Positions 38,701 to 47,332 of a stretch of 64,000 nucleotides of DNA are shown piece by piece. The stretch covers positions 124,001 to 188,000 of the forward strand of contig JAIPJY010000004.1 of NCBI GenBank assembly GCA_021733925.1. Reading direction: 5' to 3'. The notes below the pieces were generated by a model that was given only the letters and a program-made list of their open reading frames with translations, did not search any database and was not told where the DNA came from. Within the stretch, counting starts at the first letter, position 1. Each line of letters begins with the position of its first letter. Source of the DNA: Prosthecobacter sp. GTDB taxonomy: Bacteria > Verrucomicrobiota > Verrucomicrobiia > Verrucomicrobiales > Verrucomicrobiaceae. The translations under genes were made by a program, and so were the position numbers.

Positions 38701-39315
38701 AATCCGCGAGTGCGTCTGGAGGCGGTGGTGGCCTGTGCGCATGTGACCAAGCCTGAAGCGGTGGAAGTGGCGGTGCAGGCGCTCGACAAGCCGACGGACC
38801 GGTTCATCGACTACGCGCTGAAGCAGGTGGTGAAGAGTTTGAAGCCGCAGTACGTGCCGGTTATTGCGAAGCTCACCTTTGGCGGCAATGCCAAACAGGC
38901 GGAGTATGTGAAGAAGATCGCCAGTGCCGCAGCGGTTGTCGATCATCCGGGCAAGATGGTGTATGACGCGCTGTGCCTGAACTGCCACCAGCCTGAGGGC
39001 AAGGGGCTGCCGGGCATCTATCCTTCCATCGCGGGAAGTGACTGGGCTGCGGGAGATCCAGTGCGACTGATCAAAATGCTGACTCATGGCCTCACCGGAC
39101 CAATTCGCGTGAATGGCGAGGAATTTAAGCAGCTTGCCCTCCTGCCGATGCCCCCCATGGGACTGAATGACCAGCAGGTGGCCGATGTGCTGAGCTATTT
39201 GCGGGCCAATTTCAGCAATAAAGCTGCTGCGGTGACGCCTGAGCAGGTGAAAGCCGTGCGTGACGCCACTACGAACCGCACGGCGCTGTGGACTGAGGAA
39301 GAACTGGCGAAATAA
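35731..39315 (+). CDS. Multidomain secreted protein: DUF1080, SGNH-like, PVC-type dehydrogenase, HEAT, cytochrome c
   Basis: 1194 residues with a signal peptide ending near VSAAEP. Order: DUF1080 (3-keto-disaccharide hydrolase) at about 18-205 with SLFDGKTLKGWDG; an SGNH-like domain at about 215-430, which keeps DDGLHLNALG but has AGQEN where the nucleophile Ser is expected; a PVC-type dehydrogenase propeller at about 540-890 with DTNGDGKADKSTRF and DTDGDGKADVKTV loops; HEAT-like repeats at about 900-1060; and cytochrome c with CLNCH at about 1081-1085 and a Met ligand in PMPPMG. It probably oxidises a sugar or alcohol outside the cytoplasm and passes electrons to the fused heme. Substrate unknown. 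Divergent from the M28 peptidase gene. Confidence 0.9.
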   Translation: MRTLPLLALFPLLVSAAEPVSLFDGKTLKGWDGETTKVWRVVDGAIVGGSLEGNPQNEFLTSKKVYRNFILRLEYKLVGTEGFVNGGVQFRSVRIPQPPNEMSGYQADIGAGYSGCLYDESRRKKMLLQPAKELIEKAEKPGEWNSYEIRAEEQRIQLFVNKVRTVDYTEREPGIDLKGLIALQIHGTCKAQISYRNITIEALPDAMVPEEKDVLNRFGNPGAAVAKHEAFKDGKFVLEQDEVIVMAGQENLVREQKVGEFEAVFGTAFAAKQPRFRSMAWEGDTVYEQWRDLNFGDWKAQLDAAGASIVIAQFGQTESFDGVKRLAEFKSAYHRLLDQFTGQTPRLVLVSPMPFEKPTAPHAPDLTQRNADVKVYAEAVREVAKQRGAVFVDLFTPLSARAGERITDDGLHLNALGLRVVAQEIAQQLGASSSDADDLTALKAAIVEKNRLWFDCWRPANWSFVYGDRVTQMFGKPAQDAPSLRESFEERKPLVAKLDVRIHALAKGEKVQDEPKTEAPVITETVLTAEQQMASFTVAEGYEMNLFASEVEGVAKPTQFSWDERGRLYVACSPTYPQTRLGIKPSDFILVLEDTNGDGKADKSTRFAEGLTMVQGVEVGAGGVYVCDFDQIVHLKDTDGDGKADVKTVLFAGFGIGDTHQLANSICHGPDGALWFTQGLHAFSRVETAWGLARLEKAGVWKLNPRTQKMAAYFNGGKAGHNCWGVAFDDYNQVFHKSGDRPVGYYSVPGLVALADPDEYHPTGALFDSNPKTNSLEFIGTKALPDDIQGCALIGGYFGNVVELHRLEDDGSGFKSTQLPKLVTSSDTSFRPVDVSIGPDGAMYLCDWFNPVIGHYQASYADPRRDRSHGRIWRITAKGRAPVKQPKLAEMKPAELLEQLKSPERWTRYQAKRMLFDTPTAEVLKAADEFIAKNDDEHVLMEVCGVFESHESPREELVKRLLKAKDARVRAYGARATESLELLTHAVRDENPRVRLEAVVACAHVTKPEAVEVAVQALDKPTDRFIDYALKQVVKSLKPQYVPVIAKLTFGGNAKQAEYVKKIASAAAVVDHPGKMVYDALCLNCHQPEGKGLPGIYPSIAGSDWAAGDPVRLIKMLTHGLTGPIRVNGEEFKQLALLPMPPMGLNDQQVADVLSYLRANFSNKAAAVTPEQVKAVRDATTNRTALWTEEELAK

Positions 39316-39371
39316 AGAAGGATAAAAGGATTCACGGCTAGCATTGAACTTGCTGCGATTTAAGGCATCGA

Positions 39372-42300
39372 ATGAGCGTGCCTTCTGATGTCCCGAAAAA
39401 GACCCGCCGCCGCTGGTGGAGATGGATGAAACGATTGCTGCTGGCTGGCTTTGCGCTGCTGGTGCTTGCGGTCGTCTTTCGTGAGCCGTTGCTGCGGTGG
39501 GTGGTTGGATATGGCGGCTACAAAGGGGCCAAGATGGCGGGCATCGACCTCTCCTGGAAAGTGGACGGCTCGGTGTTCAGCGATTTAAAGATCAGCAACA
39601 TCGAAGCCAGCGGATCGCTGGTGGAGCGGGCGACGATTGGCAAAGTCGAAGTGAAATACGATACTTGGACGTTCCTCAAGACCCGCAACATCGACATTGT
39701 CAAAAGCGTGGTGTTGAAGGATGTGGATATGGCGCTGGATCTGCGCAAGCTGGCAAAGGATGAGAAGGTGGTGGTGAAGGTGGAGCAGCCGGCATCTGGC
39801 AAGCCGCCGCCGCTGGTATGGCCGAAGACGATCGACATCGAAAACGTGAATGCCGAGGTGACACTGGCAGACGGGAGCAAGATCACGATACGAGGCCTGA
39901 CCCTGCGGGTGGGCGAAGGCATGCCGGGGATTTTTGAGCTCGCTGAGTTCAAGATGGAGCCCGGTGATCTGCGTGTCGCGAATGTGAAGGCGCAGGTGCG
40001 ATGGGGAGAGCGCACGCTGAACATCGCAGGACTCGATCTGCCGTATGGCGCGAAGCTGAAGTCACTTGCGGTGGATTTGAGCGAGTGGGACAAGGATGCG
40101 GCCAGTGTGAAACTGGAAGCGGGAATGGGCAAAGCAGCCGTGGTCGTCGAAGCGCTGGCGCATGGCATTTTTGGCGGCGAGATGCAGATGAAGGCCGATG
40201 TAAGTGTGCGTGATCTGTCATCGGCCGAACTGCGAGCCTTGAAGTTGCCGGAGGGCGTTGAGTTCGGGCCGGTGAGTGTGGATTTGCACGCAGAGGGTAA
40301 TCCGCTGAAACCGATGACGCTGGCGGCAACTGGCAAGATCAGCATTCCTGATGTGCGGGCTGGAGGTGCTATGCTGGACTCGATCACCACCACGCTGGGG
40401 GTCAATGATGGCGTGGCTCGTGTGCAGGAGTTAAAGGTTGTGAGCGGCGACAATGAAGTGGTGGCGGAGCTTGAGGCAAAGCTGGCAGAGGACGTGATGA
40501 AATCGCCATGGACAGCCAAGGTGAAGGCCAAGATTGCCGATGTGACGCAATTGCTGGCGAAACCGCCACCGGCACGCGGCTTGATCGAGCTGACGGCTGA
40601 TGCCAAGGGAATTGGTGCCACGCCGACGAAGGTCGCTGCGCAGGTGAATGGGACAGACCTGGGCTTTGAAACTTATAAACTGCCGAAGCTGGCTGTGGTG
40701 GTGAGTCTGGATGGCAAGGAGGCGAAAGTGAGCGTGCCTGCGCTGATGCTGGGCGCTGGAAATCGTGTGGATCTGAATGCGACGATGACGATGGATGATG
40801 CGATGCCGGTGAATGCGCAGTGGAAGATTCAAATCGATGAACCAATGGCTTTGATGCAAACGGTGGGGCTGCCGCCGCTGAAGAAGCCGGTGATGGCGAA
40901 GATCGCCACAGCGGGCAAAGCTGCCTTCAAGGTGAATGATGTGATGAATCTGGATGCCGATGTCGATTTGAGCGTGAAGGAGGGTCGCTTTGGCGATGCA
41001 CCGCTGCCGCTGATCGAGATGAAGGTGAATGTGGCCAAGGGAGAGGCGACCTTGCAGCCCTGCCGCATAGTGGTGGACGAGCAGAACCGCATCGAACTGA
41101 AGGGCAAAGCGAAGCTGCAGGCACCGTGGGGGTTTGATCTGAATGGAGATGTCGCACTGCCGGTGCTCATGAGTTTGAACCCGCTGCTGGCCGCCGTGAA
41201 AGCGCCTGCCATGGAGTCGGGCAGTCTGGCGGTGAAGCTGAATATCAGCGGTGATGCGAGCCCGTGGCACGGTGAAGGCAGCGTCGAGATGCAGGCCGCG
41301 AAGGTGAAGGTGGCGGGCATGCCGGAGGCGGCCGATGTGGATTTGAAAACGAGGTTTGCGGGCACGACGGCGCAGATCGAGACGATGCAGGCGGTGCTGG
41401 GGCCGTGGAAGCTTCTTACCAAGGGCACGGTGACGAACAAGGAGGCGCATTTGAACGAGCTGAGCTTCTGGCAGAAGGACCGGCAACTGATGAGCGGGCA
41501 TGCCCATGCGCCGTTTGATGTGATGCAAACCGACGTGGCGAAGGGCGTGCCGCTGGATGTAGTACTGAATGCGCATGAGCTGCCGATCCATGACATCGCG
41601 GCGGCAGCGGGCGTGAAGAGTGTGCCGCCGGGACTGCTGAGCGTAGAGGTGAAGATCGGTGGACGGCTGGAGACGATGGATGCCTCGGTGAAGGTGGGAG
41701 TGAAGGAGCTGAAAGCACCTGGACTGACGAAGTCGTTTAAACCGGCCACCGTCGATGTGCTGGCGACGCTGAAGGCGAATCAACTGGAGCTTGATGTGAA
41801 GGTGGTGCAGGCACCGCTGCAACCTTTGACTTTGAAAGCAGAGGTGCCGGTGGTGCTGACGAAACTGGTCAAGGAGCCCGCACTGGCGATGGATCTGCCA
41901 TTGAAAGCGACGCTGGATCTGGCGGAGAGCGATCTGAGTTTTGCGCGTGAGTTTGCCCCGGAGGTGGTGAGGTCCGTTCCGGCGAAGTTAAAGGTGCATG
42001 CGACGGCAGGCGGCACGGTGAAGGCACCGCTGATTGATTCGGTGCTCGATCTGACTGCGCCGGCGATTGATTTCGTGAGCGCGGACATGCCGAGCGTGCG
42101 TGATCTGCGGGTGAAGATACACTCCCATGATCGCAAGGTGACGCTGGAGGACATCTCGGTGACGCTAGCTGGTGGGAAGGTGCGGCTGGGAGGGACGCTG
42201 GATGCGGCAAACACCGAGGACCCGAAGTTTGACCTGAAGGTGGAGGCGCGTGAGGCCCTGGTGATGAGGAATCCGACTTCAAGCGTGCGTGCGAACGCAG

Positions 42301-43178
42301 ACATCGCCTGCGTCGGCAGCCTGAAGGCGGCACACGTGAGCGGTACGGTGGAGGTCGTGCGTGGTCGCATTTTTCAAGAGGTGAACCTGCTGCCGAATGT
42401 CATGGGCATGATCCAGCAGGGCGAAAAACTGCCGCCTCCGCCACCTTCGACCTCAAGGATTGAGCAAAAGCTGACACTGCCCCCCATTCTCAAGGACTGG
42501 ACATTTGATCTGAAGGTGAAGACTCATGATCCAGTGGTGATCGCGGGCAATTTGATGAACGGGGCGATCTCAGCAGACATCGCAGTAGGTGGCACAGGCG
42601 CAGCGCCACGAGTGACGGGCTTTGCGAATGTGGATCGCATGGTCCTGAAGCTGCCGTTCAGCCTGCTGAAGATCACCAAGGGCGTGGTGACGATGAATCC
42701 CGACAATCCATTCACTCCCAAGCTCGATGTGCGTGGTGAATCACGCGTGGGGAGCCATGACATCACGATGTATGTCTATGGCGATGCGTCGAATCCGAAG
42801 ACACGATTTACCAGCACGCCGCCGCTGTCCGAGGCGGATATTGTGACGCTGCTGGGCACGGGCATGACGCTGGGCGGCGACAATGCGCAGATGGCGAGCG
42901 AGGCGATGACGCGCGCCGCCTTTCTCGTGATCTCCGAAACCTACCGCAAAATTTTCCACAAGAAAAAAACGGTGAGCGCCGAGCCGCCGAAACTGCACAC
43001 GACCTTCAATCCCTCAGGTGCCGACCGATCGAGTGACAGCATGCAGGCGATGTATGAGATCACCCCCAAATTCAGGTTCATCGGCCGCTTCTCGCAGACA
43101 GGACGCATGAAGGCGCTGCTGGGCTATGTGCTGAAATTTGGCAAGGCTGCGAGAGCCATGGATGAAGACCCGCAGTAA
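39372..43178 (+). CDS. tamB: TamB-like inner-membrane translocation and assembly protein
   Basis: 1268 residues. A basic N-terminus (KKTRRRWWRWMKR) precedes one membrane helix at about 15-36. The rest is a long repetitive beta structure, Val-, Lys- and Ala-rich, of the AsmA/TamB kind, which forms a hydrophobic groove across the periplasm. The DUF490 region at the C-terminus (about 900-1268) includes GFANVDRMVLKLPFSLLKIT, NPFTPKLDVRGES and LSEADIVTLLGTGMTLGG. TamB works with TamA on insertion of outer-membrane proteins and is linked to phospholipid transport. The TamA-like gene overlaps its end, supporting the pairing. Confidence 0.9.
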   Translation: MSVPSDVPKKTRRRWWRWMKRLLLAGFALLVLAVVFREPLLRWVVGYGGYKGAKMAGIDLSWKVDGSVFSDLKISNIEASGSLVERATIGKVEVKYDTWTFLKTRNIDIVKSVVLKDVDMALDLRKLAKDEKVVVKVEQPASGKPPPLVWPKTIDIENVNAEVTLADGSKITIRGLTLRVGEGMPGIFELAEFKMEPGDLRVANVKAQVRWGERTLNIAGLDLPYGAKLKSLAVDLSEWDKDAASVKLEAGMGKAAVVVEALAHGIFGGEMQMKADVSVRDLSSAELRALKLPEGVEFGPVSVDLHAEGNPLKPMTLAATGKISIPDVRAGGAMLDSITTTLGVNDGVARVQELKVVSGDNEVVAELEAKLAEDVMKSPWTAKVKAKIADVTQLLAKPPPARGLIELTADAKGIGATPTKVAAQVNGTDLGFETYKLPKLAVVVSLDGKEAKVSVPALMLGAGNRVDLNATMTMDDAMPVNAQWKIQIDEPMALMQTVGLPPLKKPVMAKIATAGKAAFKVNDVMNLDADVDLSVKEGRFGDAPLPLIEMKVNVAKGEATLQPCRIVVDEQNRIELKGKAKLQAPWGFDLNGDVALPVLMSLNPLLAAVKAPAMESGSLAVKLNISGDASPWHGEGSVEMQAAKVKVAGMPEAADVDLKTRFAGTTAQIETMQAVLGPWKLLTKGTVTNKEAHLNELSFWQKDRQLMSGHAHAPFDVMQTDVAKGVPLDVVLNAHELPIHDIAAAAGVKSVPPGLLSVEVKIGGRLETMDASVKVGVKELKAPGLTKSFKPATVDVLATLKANQLELDVKVVQAPLQPLTLKAEVPVVLTKLVKEPALAMDLPLKATLDLAESDLSFAREFAPEVVRSVPAKLKVHATAGGTVKAPLIDSVLDLTAPAIDFVSADMPSVRDLRVKIHSHDRKVTLEDISVTLAGGKVRLGGTLDAANTEDPKFDLKVEAREALVMRNPTSSVRANADIACVGSLKAAHVSGTVEVVRGRIFQEVNLLPNVMGMIQQGEKLPPPPPSTSRIEQKLTLPPILKDWTFDLKVKTHDPVVIAGNLMNGAISADIAVGGTGAAPRVTGFANVDRMVLKLPFSLLKITKGVVTMNPDNPFTPKLDVRGESRVGSHDITMYVYGDASNPKTRFTSTPPLSEADIVTLLGTGMTLGGDNAQMASEAMTRAAFLVISETYRKIFHKKKTVSAEPPKLHTTFNPSGADRSSDSMQAMYEITPKFRFIGRFSQTGRMKALLGYVLKFGKAARAMDEDPQ

Positions 43179-43179
43179 A

Positions 43180-43209
43180 ATGACGAATGACGAAATCAGA
43201 ATGACGAAT
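43180..43209 (+). repeat. Repeated ATGACGAAT motif across the tamA start
   Basis: ATGACGAAT occurs at 43180 and 43201, with a related GACGAAAT between them, directly after the tamB stop. Encoded residues read MTNDEIRMTN, a start I recall from many PVC-group gene models. It looks like a dispersed short repeat inserted at the gene junction and makes the true start uncertain. Confidence 0.5.
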
Positions 43210-45252
43210 GCCTGCCGGCTGCGATGCATCGGGCTGGTTTTGCTGGCGCTGTTTTGCGTGATGGGAACTGCGTGGGCGCATGAGGTGCAATTTGGCCAGA
43301 CGAGGGTGCAGGTGGATGGCGTCGAGGAGGCGCAGTGGGAAGATCTGCGCCGCATGCTGATGGATCAGCTCACGCTGAATGGCAGCGGTCCGGCGGGCGA
43401 GCCGCTGGCGGATGATCTGGCGTTTTTTGTGCGTCAGCATTTCATCCGCGAGGGATGGCCGGACGCTGAAGCGGGGTGGAAATTGGCCAAGGGTGGGATC
43501 GAGCTGAGCGTGAAGCCGGGCAAGGCCGTGCGCGTGGGAACAGTGACACTGAAAGGCGAAATGCCGCTGCCGGAGGATGAGCTCAAAAAATACCTGATGA
43601 AGCCGACGCTGGAGCGGGAGGATGTGGACAAAAAACTGCCGCAGTGGGTGGAGACTGACATGCAGCAAGGCGCAGGACTGGTGCAGCGGCGCCTGCGTGC
43701 CGAAGGCTACCTGAATGCGGAAACACTGCTGCTGCCCGAACCAACCACCGGTGCGGACATGCGGCGTGATTTGACGCTGGAGATCATACCGGGCCCCAAG
43801 TTTATCTTTGGCCAGGCATCCATCACGGGATCGCCGCCAGAACTGGAGAAACTGACGCAGGCCGAGATGACAGAGGCGAGCGGGACGCCCTTCAATGAAG
43901 CGCGGGTGCAGTTGATTCAGCAGCGGCTGGATTCGATCTGCGCTGAGCGCGGCTGGCTGCATGCGGCGACGACTGCGGACTACACGCTGGAGAAATCCGG
44001 TGGCACGGTGGATGTGGTGTTTCGGATGCAGGCCGGTGAGCGGGTGCGAATTTCCCGCGTCACGACGCATGAAGCTTTCAGCCGTGGCGCCAAACGCGTG
44101 CTGCTGGCGAAGTTTAAACCGCTGACAGGCCAGATTTACGAAGCAGCGGAAGCGGACTTTTTCTTCAAGCGGGCTCTGGACACGGGGATGTTTGCGCTGC
44201 TCGACACCAAGGTACTGCCTGAGAATGGCGACATGGCTGCAGGCAATCTGCGCATCACGGGCGAGGAGACCCAACCGATCACGGTGGGTTTTGAGCCGGG
44301 TTTTGACACCTTCCTTGGTCCGCAGTTCGGCGTGACCTACAAGAACACGAACTGGCGTGACACGGGCAACACGCTGGCGGCGGAACTGAGCTACAGCATG
44401 GCGGGCCCGGTGGGCTTTGTGAGCCTGACCAACCCTGCCATATTTAATTCACAGCATTCGGCGACCACGCGATTCGCACTGGAGCAGTTCAACCGTTTTG
44501 AGTACGACCGCATCGGCACCGCGCTGAGCCTGGATGTCGCACGCCGGGTGGACCATGCGCTAAGCTACTCAGTGTTCATCGGTGCCAATGCCAACACAGT
44601 CAGCTCGAAGGTGCTCACGCTGAACCAGACGGGACCCACCAATTACTCACTGATGAACTTGGGGGCCAACGCGATGTATGACAAGCGGGACAGTCCGGTG
44701 CTGCCGAAGAAGGGCTGGTATATCGCAGGGCGAATCGAGAGCTCCACCGATGCGCTGGGTTCAGGCGTGAGCTTTGTGCGCTCGGATCTGCGTGGCGCGT
44801 GGTATATCCCGATCACCAAGAAGTTCCGTTTCGCCACGGGCGCTGAACTGGAGACGATTCAAGGTGCGACCGCAGATAAAATCCCCATCGACAGCCGTGT
44901 GTTCAACGGCGGGCCGTACAGCGTGCGGTCCTTCGGCCAGCGCAAACTCGGACCTGTGACACCGGGTGGAACGCCGCTGGGCGGGACATCGGCGCTGTTT
45001 GCCAGCGCTGAGTTTTCCTATGAGATCATGACGAATTTGGAATTCGCCGTCTTTGGCGACATCGGAAGTCTAGGACAGGGGAACAACTCCTCGCCGCTGT
45101 CGTATTCCTCGGACTTTCGCGAGGCCATCGGCGCGGGTTTGCGCTACAAACTGCCGTTTGGACCGATCCGCATCGACTACGGGCACAACCCCAACCCGCG
45201 CCTGGGCGAGCAGAGCGGATTCCTGCATGTGACGGTGGGGTTTGCGTTCTGA
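43180..45252 (+). CDS. tamA: TamA-like Omp85 outer-membrane protein
   Basis: 690 residues from ATG 43180; the frame is open from TTG 43138, and ATG codons also lie at 43162 and 43201. The signal peptide runs to about GTAWAHE. POTRA-type domains follow (VRVGTVTLKGEMPLPEDELK, FIFGQASITGSPPELEKL, RVRISRVTTHEAFSRGAKRV), then an Omp85 barrel from about 380 with FDTFLGPQFGVTYKNTNWRD, YDKRDSPVLPKKGWYIAGRI and the terminal HVTVGFAF with its final Phe. The lid-loop motif, commonly VRGF or VRGY, reads VRSFGQRKLGP. It should insert outer-membrane proteins together with TamB, encoded just upstream. Confidence 0.88.
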   Translation: MTNDEIRMTNACRLRCIGLVLLALFCVMGTAWAHEVQFGQTRVQVDGVEEAQWEDLRRMLMDQLTLNGSGPAGEPLADDLAFFVRQHFIREGWPDAEAGWKLAKGGIELSVKPGKAVRVGTVTLKGEMPLPEDELKKYLMKPTLEREDVDKKLPQWVETDMQQGAGLVQRRLRAEGYLNAETLLLPEPTTGADMRRDLTLEIIPGPKFIFGQASITGSPPELEKLTQAEMTEASGTPFNEARVQLIQQRLDSICAERGWLHAATTADYTLEKSGGTVDVVFRMQAGERVRISRVTTHEAFSRGAKRVLLAKFKPLTGQIYEAAEADFFFKRALDTGMFALLDTKVLPENGDMAAGNLRITGEETQPITVGFEPGFDTFLGPQFGVTYKNTNWRDTGNTLAAELSYSMAGPVGFVSLTNPAIFNSQHSATTRFALEQFNRFEYDRIGTALSLDVARRVDHALSYSVFIGANANTVSSKVLTLNQTGPTNYSLMNLGANAMYDKRDSPVLPKKGWYIAGRIESSTDALGSGVSFVRSDLRGAWYIPITKKFRFATGAELETIQGATADKIPIDSRVFNGGPYSVRSFGQRKLGPVTPGGTPLGGTSALFASAEFSYEIMTNLEFAVFGDIGSLGQGNNSSPLSYSSDFREAIGAGLRYKLPFGPIRIDYGHNPNPRLGEQSGFLHVTVGFAF

Positions 45253-45253
45253 G

Positions 45254-46195
45254 TCAGGTGGCGGCAGCTTTCTTGCTGAAGCCGCCCACGACGGTGTGAT
45301 AACTGCCCCAGAGCACGAGCACACCTCCCATGGCCTGCGCGAGTGTGAAGGGCTCGGCAAACAGGGTGATGCTGGAGAGGGAGATAACGACGGGCACTGT
45401 CATCTGGAAGGCTCCGCCCGCCGCAACGGAGAGAAAGCGGAAGCCCTCAGTCATGGCCAACTGGCCGACGCTGGCGCATAATGCCGCAGCCAAGAGCAGC
45501 ACCACGTCCATGGTATTCAATGATGTGAAATGGGACGCTGCCAGCGGAAGTGAAAGCAGCAAAGCGTAGATGCACTGGGATGAAAAGATGGTGGCGCTGG
45601 TCTCTGTGCGCGTGAGCTGGCGAATCACGACGACGACCGCTGCGGCGAGAACAGCGCCGGTGAGCGCAATCATTTCGTGATGCCCAAACTGGGCCACCGT
45701 GCCGGGTGCCAGACCTGTGAGCAAACTCAGACCGGACAGCGCCAGCAGAATGCCGCCGAGTTTCACCAGGCCTAGCCGCTCATGCAGAACGAAAGCGGCC
45801 ATGATGGCGGCAAAGATTGTCCAGGTGTTGCCAATGAGCGTGGCCTTGCCGGCACCCAGCGGCCCGATGGTGGTGTAGTACGCCGCCGTGCCCAACGCGC
45901 CGAGCACGCCGCGTGAAGCAAGCAGCCAGCTTTGGAACGAGCGGCGCAGTTTCAGCGTCCCCGCAGGTGCAAAGAGAACGATCGTCAAAACAAGACCGAC
46001 GACCGCACGAAATGTCATCGACATCCACGGATCGACATGACGATGTGAGGCCAGTTCTTTCAGCAGCAGGGCATTGCCGGAAAAGCAGGTGAGAGAGAGT
46101 AGCATCGCCTGCGCGCCGCGCCGGGGATGATGCTGGAGTTGTGTAACAGGGGTGCTCATGGAGGTGCCGGTCTGAGGGCTACCTTCTGGCATCAT
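45254..46195 (-). CDS. EamA/DMT-family transporter
   Basis: 313 residues from ATG 46193-46195 (alternative ATG at 46159). Ten membrane helices in two repeated EamA halves are visible, the first with FRAVVGLVLTIVLFAPAG and LGAGKATLIGNTWTIFAAIM, the second ending in SSITLFAEPFTLAQAMGGVL. This is the drug/metabolite exporter superfamily. The substrate cannot be told. Convergent with tamA, whose stop is 1 bp away; an inverted repeat at the junction lacks a T tract. Confidence 0.88.
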   Translation of the reverse strand: MMPEGSPQTGTSMSTPVTQLQHHPRRGAQAMLLSLTCFSGNALLLKELASHRHVDPWMSMTFRAVVGLVLTIVLFAPAGTLKLRRSFQSWLLASRGVLGALGTAAYYTTIGPLGAGKATLIGNTWTIFAAIMAAFVLHERLGLVKLGGILLALSGLSLLTGLAPGTVAQFGHHEMIALTGAVLAAAVVVVIRQLTRTETSATIFSSQCIYALLLSLPLAASHFTSLNTMDVVLLLAAALCASVGQLAMTEGFRFLSVAAGGAFQMTVPVVISLSSITLFAEPFTLAQAMGGVLVLWGSYHTVVGGFSKKAAAT

Positions 46196-46381
46196 ATCTG
46201 ATTGTTTTGTCTCGTGATGATGAGCGCGTTTCGCGCAGGGTCCTCAAACCGTGGTGTCAGGCATGCCAAAGGGCGTGTACCGTTTTTACAACGGCACGAA
46301 TCGCAATTCGGCTGGCAGGTTTGAGGTTCATCAGACGGGCGGAGAATGGCGATGAATGGACGAAGTGCAATCGGCATTTCA

Positions 46382-47332
46382 TCAGGGCTTCGCGTCGGGA
46401 AGTTCCGCGAGCTGCCATACCTTCGCCTGCCCCTGCCAGTCGCCGGTTACGAGACGACTGCCATCGGGACTGACAGCGAGGCGGTAGATCCATTCGGTGG
46501 AAGCCTGCCAGGAATTCAGGACTTGATCGCTATGGGCATCGATCACACGAACGATGCCCTCCTGACCCGCAGAGAATAGGCGGTCGCCCTGCGGATGCCA
46601 GGCCAGTGCAAACACTGCGCCATCATGATGCCGCACGATGCGCACCATGCGCCCGATGGCAGGCTGCCAGATGCGCACAGTCTGGTCCGCACCCGCACTC
46701 GCACAATCATTTCCGGCATGCAGCGGCCGGAAGGCGAGGCATTGAACGATGTCCGTGTGATGAGCGAGAGTGCGTTCGAGTTTGCCGCTTTGTGAGTCCC
46801 ACACTTTCAAGGTGCGATCCGCCCCGGCACTGACGAGCCGTTTGTCATCCGGACTGAACGCAACGGCGAACACAGGGCGCGTGTGGCCGGAAAAAATCAC
46901 CGGTGGTGCCAGGGTGCCACCAGCGGTTGAAAATACGCATACGGACTGGTCATGACATGCTGCGGCAAGTCTGCTGCTGGTGTGGGTCCAGGCGATGGCG
47001 GCAACGAGATCACCAGCGGTCTCCCAACGTGCGACCTCACGGCGAGACGACCATTCCAGCAAGAGGATGTCGCCATTTTCTCCAGGCACACCACCGGCTA
47101 CGGCGAGCCAGCGGCCGGAGGGATCAAAGACGGCAGCGGTGATCTTGGGCCACTTGAGTTCGAGCAGCGTTTTCGGCGAAGCTTTCTCGTCGAGATCACG
47201 GATGACGAGGCCTGCAGCGGTGTTGTACACGATCTGCCTCCCATCGGGAGTGAATGTCAATGCGGTGACGGGCACGGAATCATTCGCGCAAACGAGGGTG
47301 CCAAGCAGCATGAGGGCGATCAGCGTTTTCAT
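46382..47332 (-). CDS. Secreted WD40-repeat protein
   Basis: 316 residues. The signal peptide ends near LVCAN. Six or seven WD40 repeats are visible, for example ALTFTPDGRQIVYNTAAGLV, PVFAVAFSPDDKRLVSAGAD followed by RTLKVWDSQSGKLERTL, and AVSPDGSRLVTGDWQGQAKV. It probably folds as one propeller in the periplasm. Its ATG overlaps the stop of the DUF1501 gene (ATGA, 47329-47332), so it is the coupled last gene of the operon from 51660. Role unknown; perhaps a scaffold for the DUF1501 and DUF1549 proteins. Confidence 0.88.
   Translation of the reverse strand: MKTLIALMLLGTLVCANDSVPVTALTFTPDGRQIVYNTAAGLVIRDLDEKASPKTLLELKWPKITAAVFDPSGRWLAVAGGVPGENGDILLLEWSSRREVARWETAGDLVAAIAWTHTSSRLAAACHDQSVCVFSTAGGTLAPPVIFSGHTRPVFAVAFSPDDKRLVSAGADRTLKVWDSQSGKLERTLAHHTDIVQCLAFRPLHAGNDCASAGADQTVRIWQPAIGRMVRIVRHHDGAVFALAWHPQGDRLFSAGQEGIVRVIDAHSDQVLNSWQASTEWIYRLAVSPDGSRLVTGDWQGQAKVWQLAELPDAKP

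Noticed and set aside
40431-41822. A 463-codon minus-strand frame opposite tamB.
   Set aside because: Composition (His, Gln, Arg, Leu) reflects the complement of a Val- and Lys-rich repeat gene; no domain pattern.
43078-44274. A 398-codon minus-strand frame opposite tamA.
   Set aside because: Shadow of the Omp85 coding frame; no start context and no domain.
45256-45286. Inverted repeat GGCGGC...GCCGCC at the tamA/EamA junction as a terminator.
   Set aside because: No T tract on either strand, and it lies within the EamA coding sequence.
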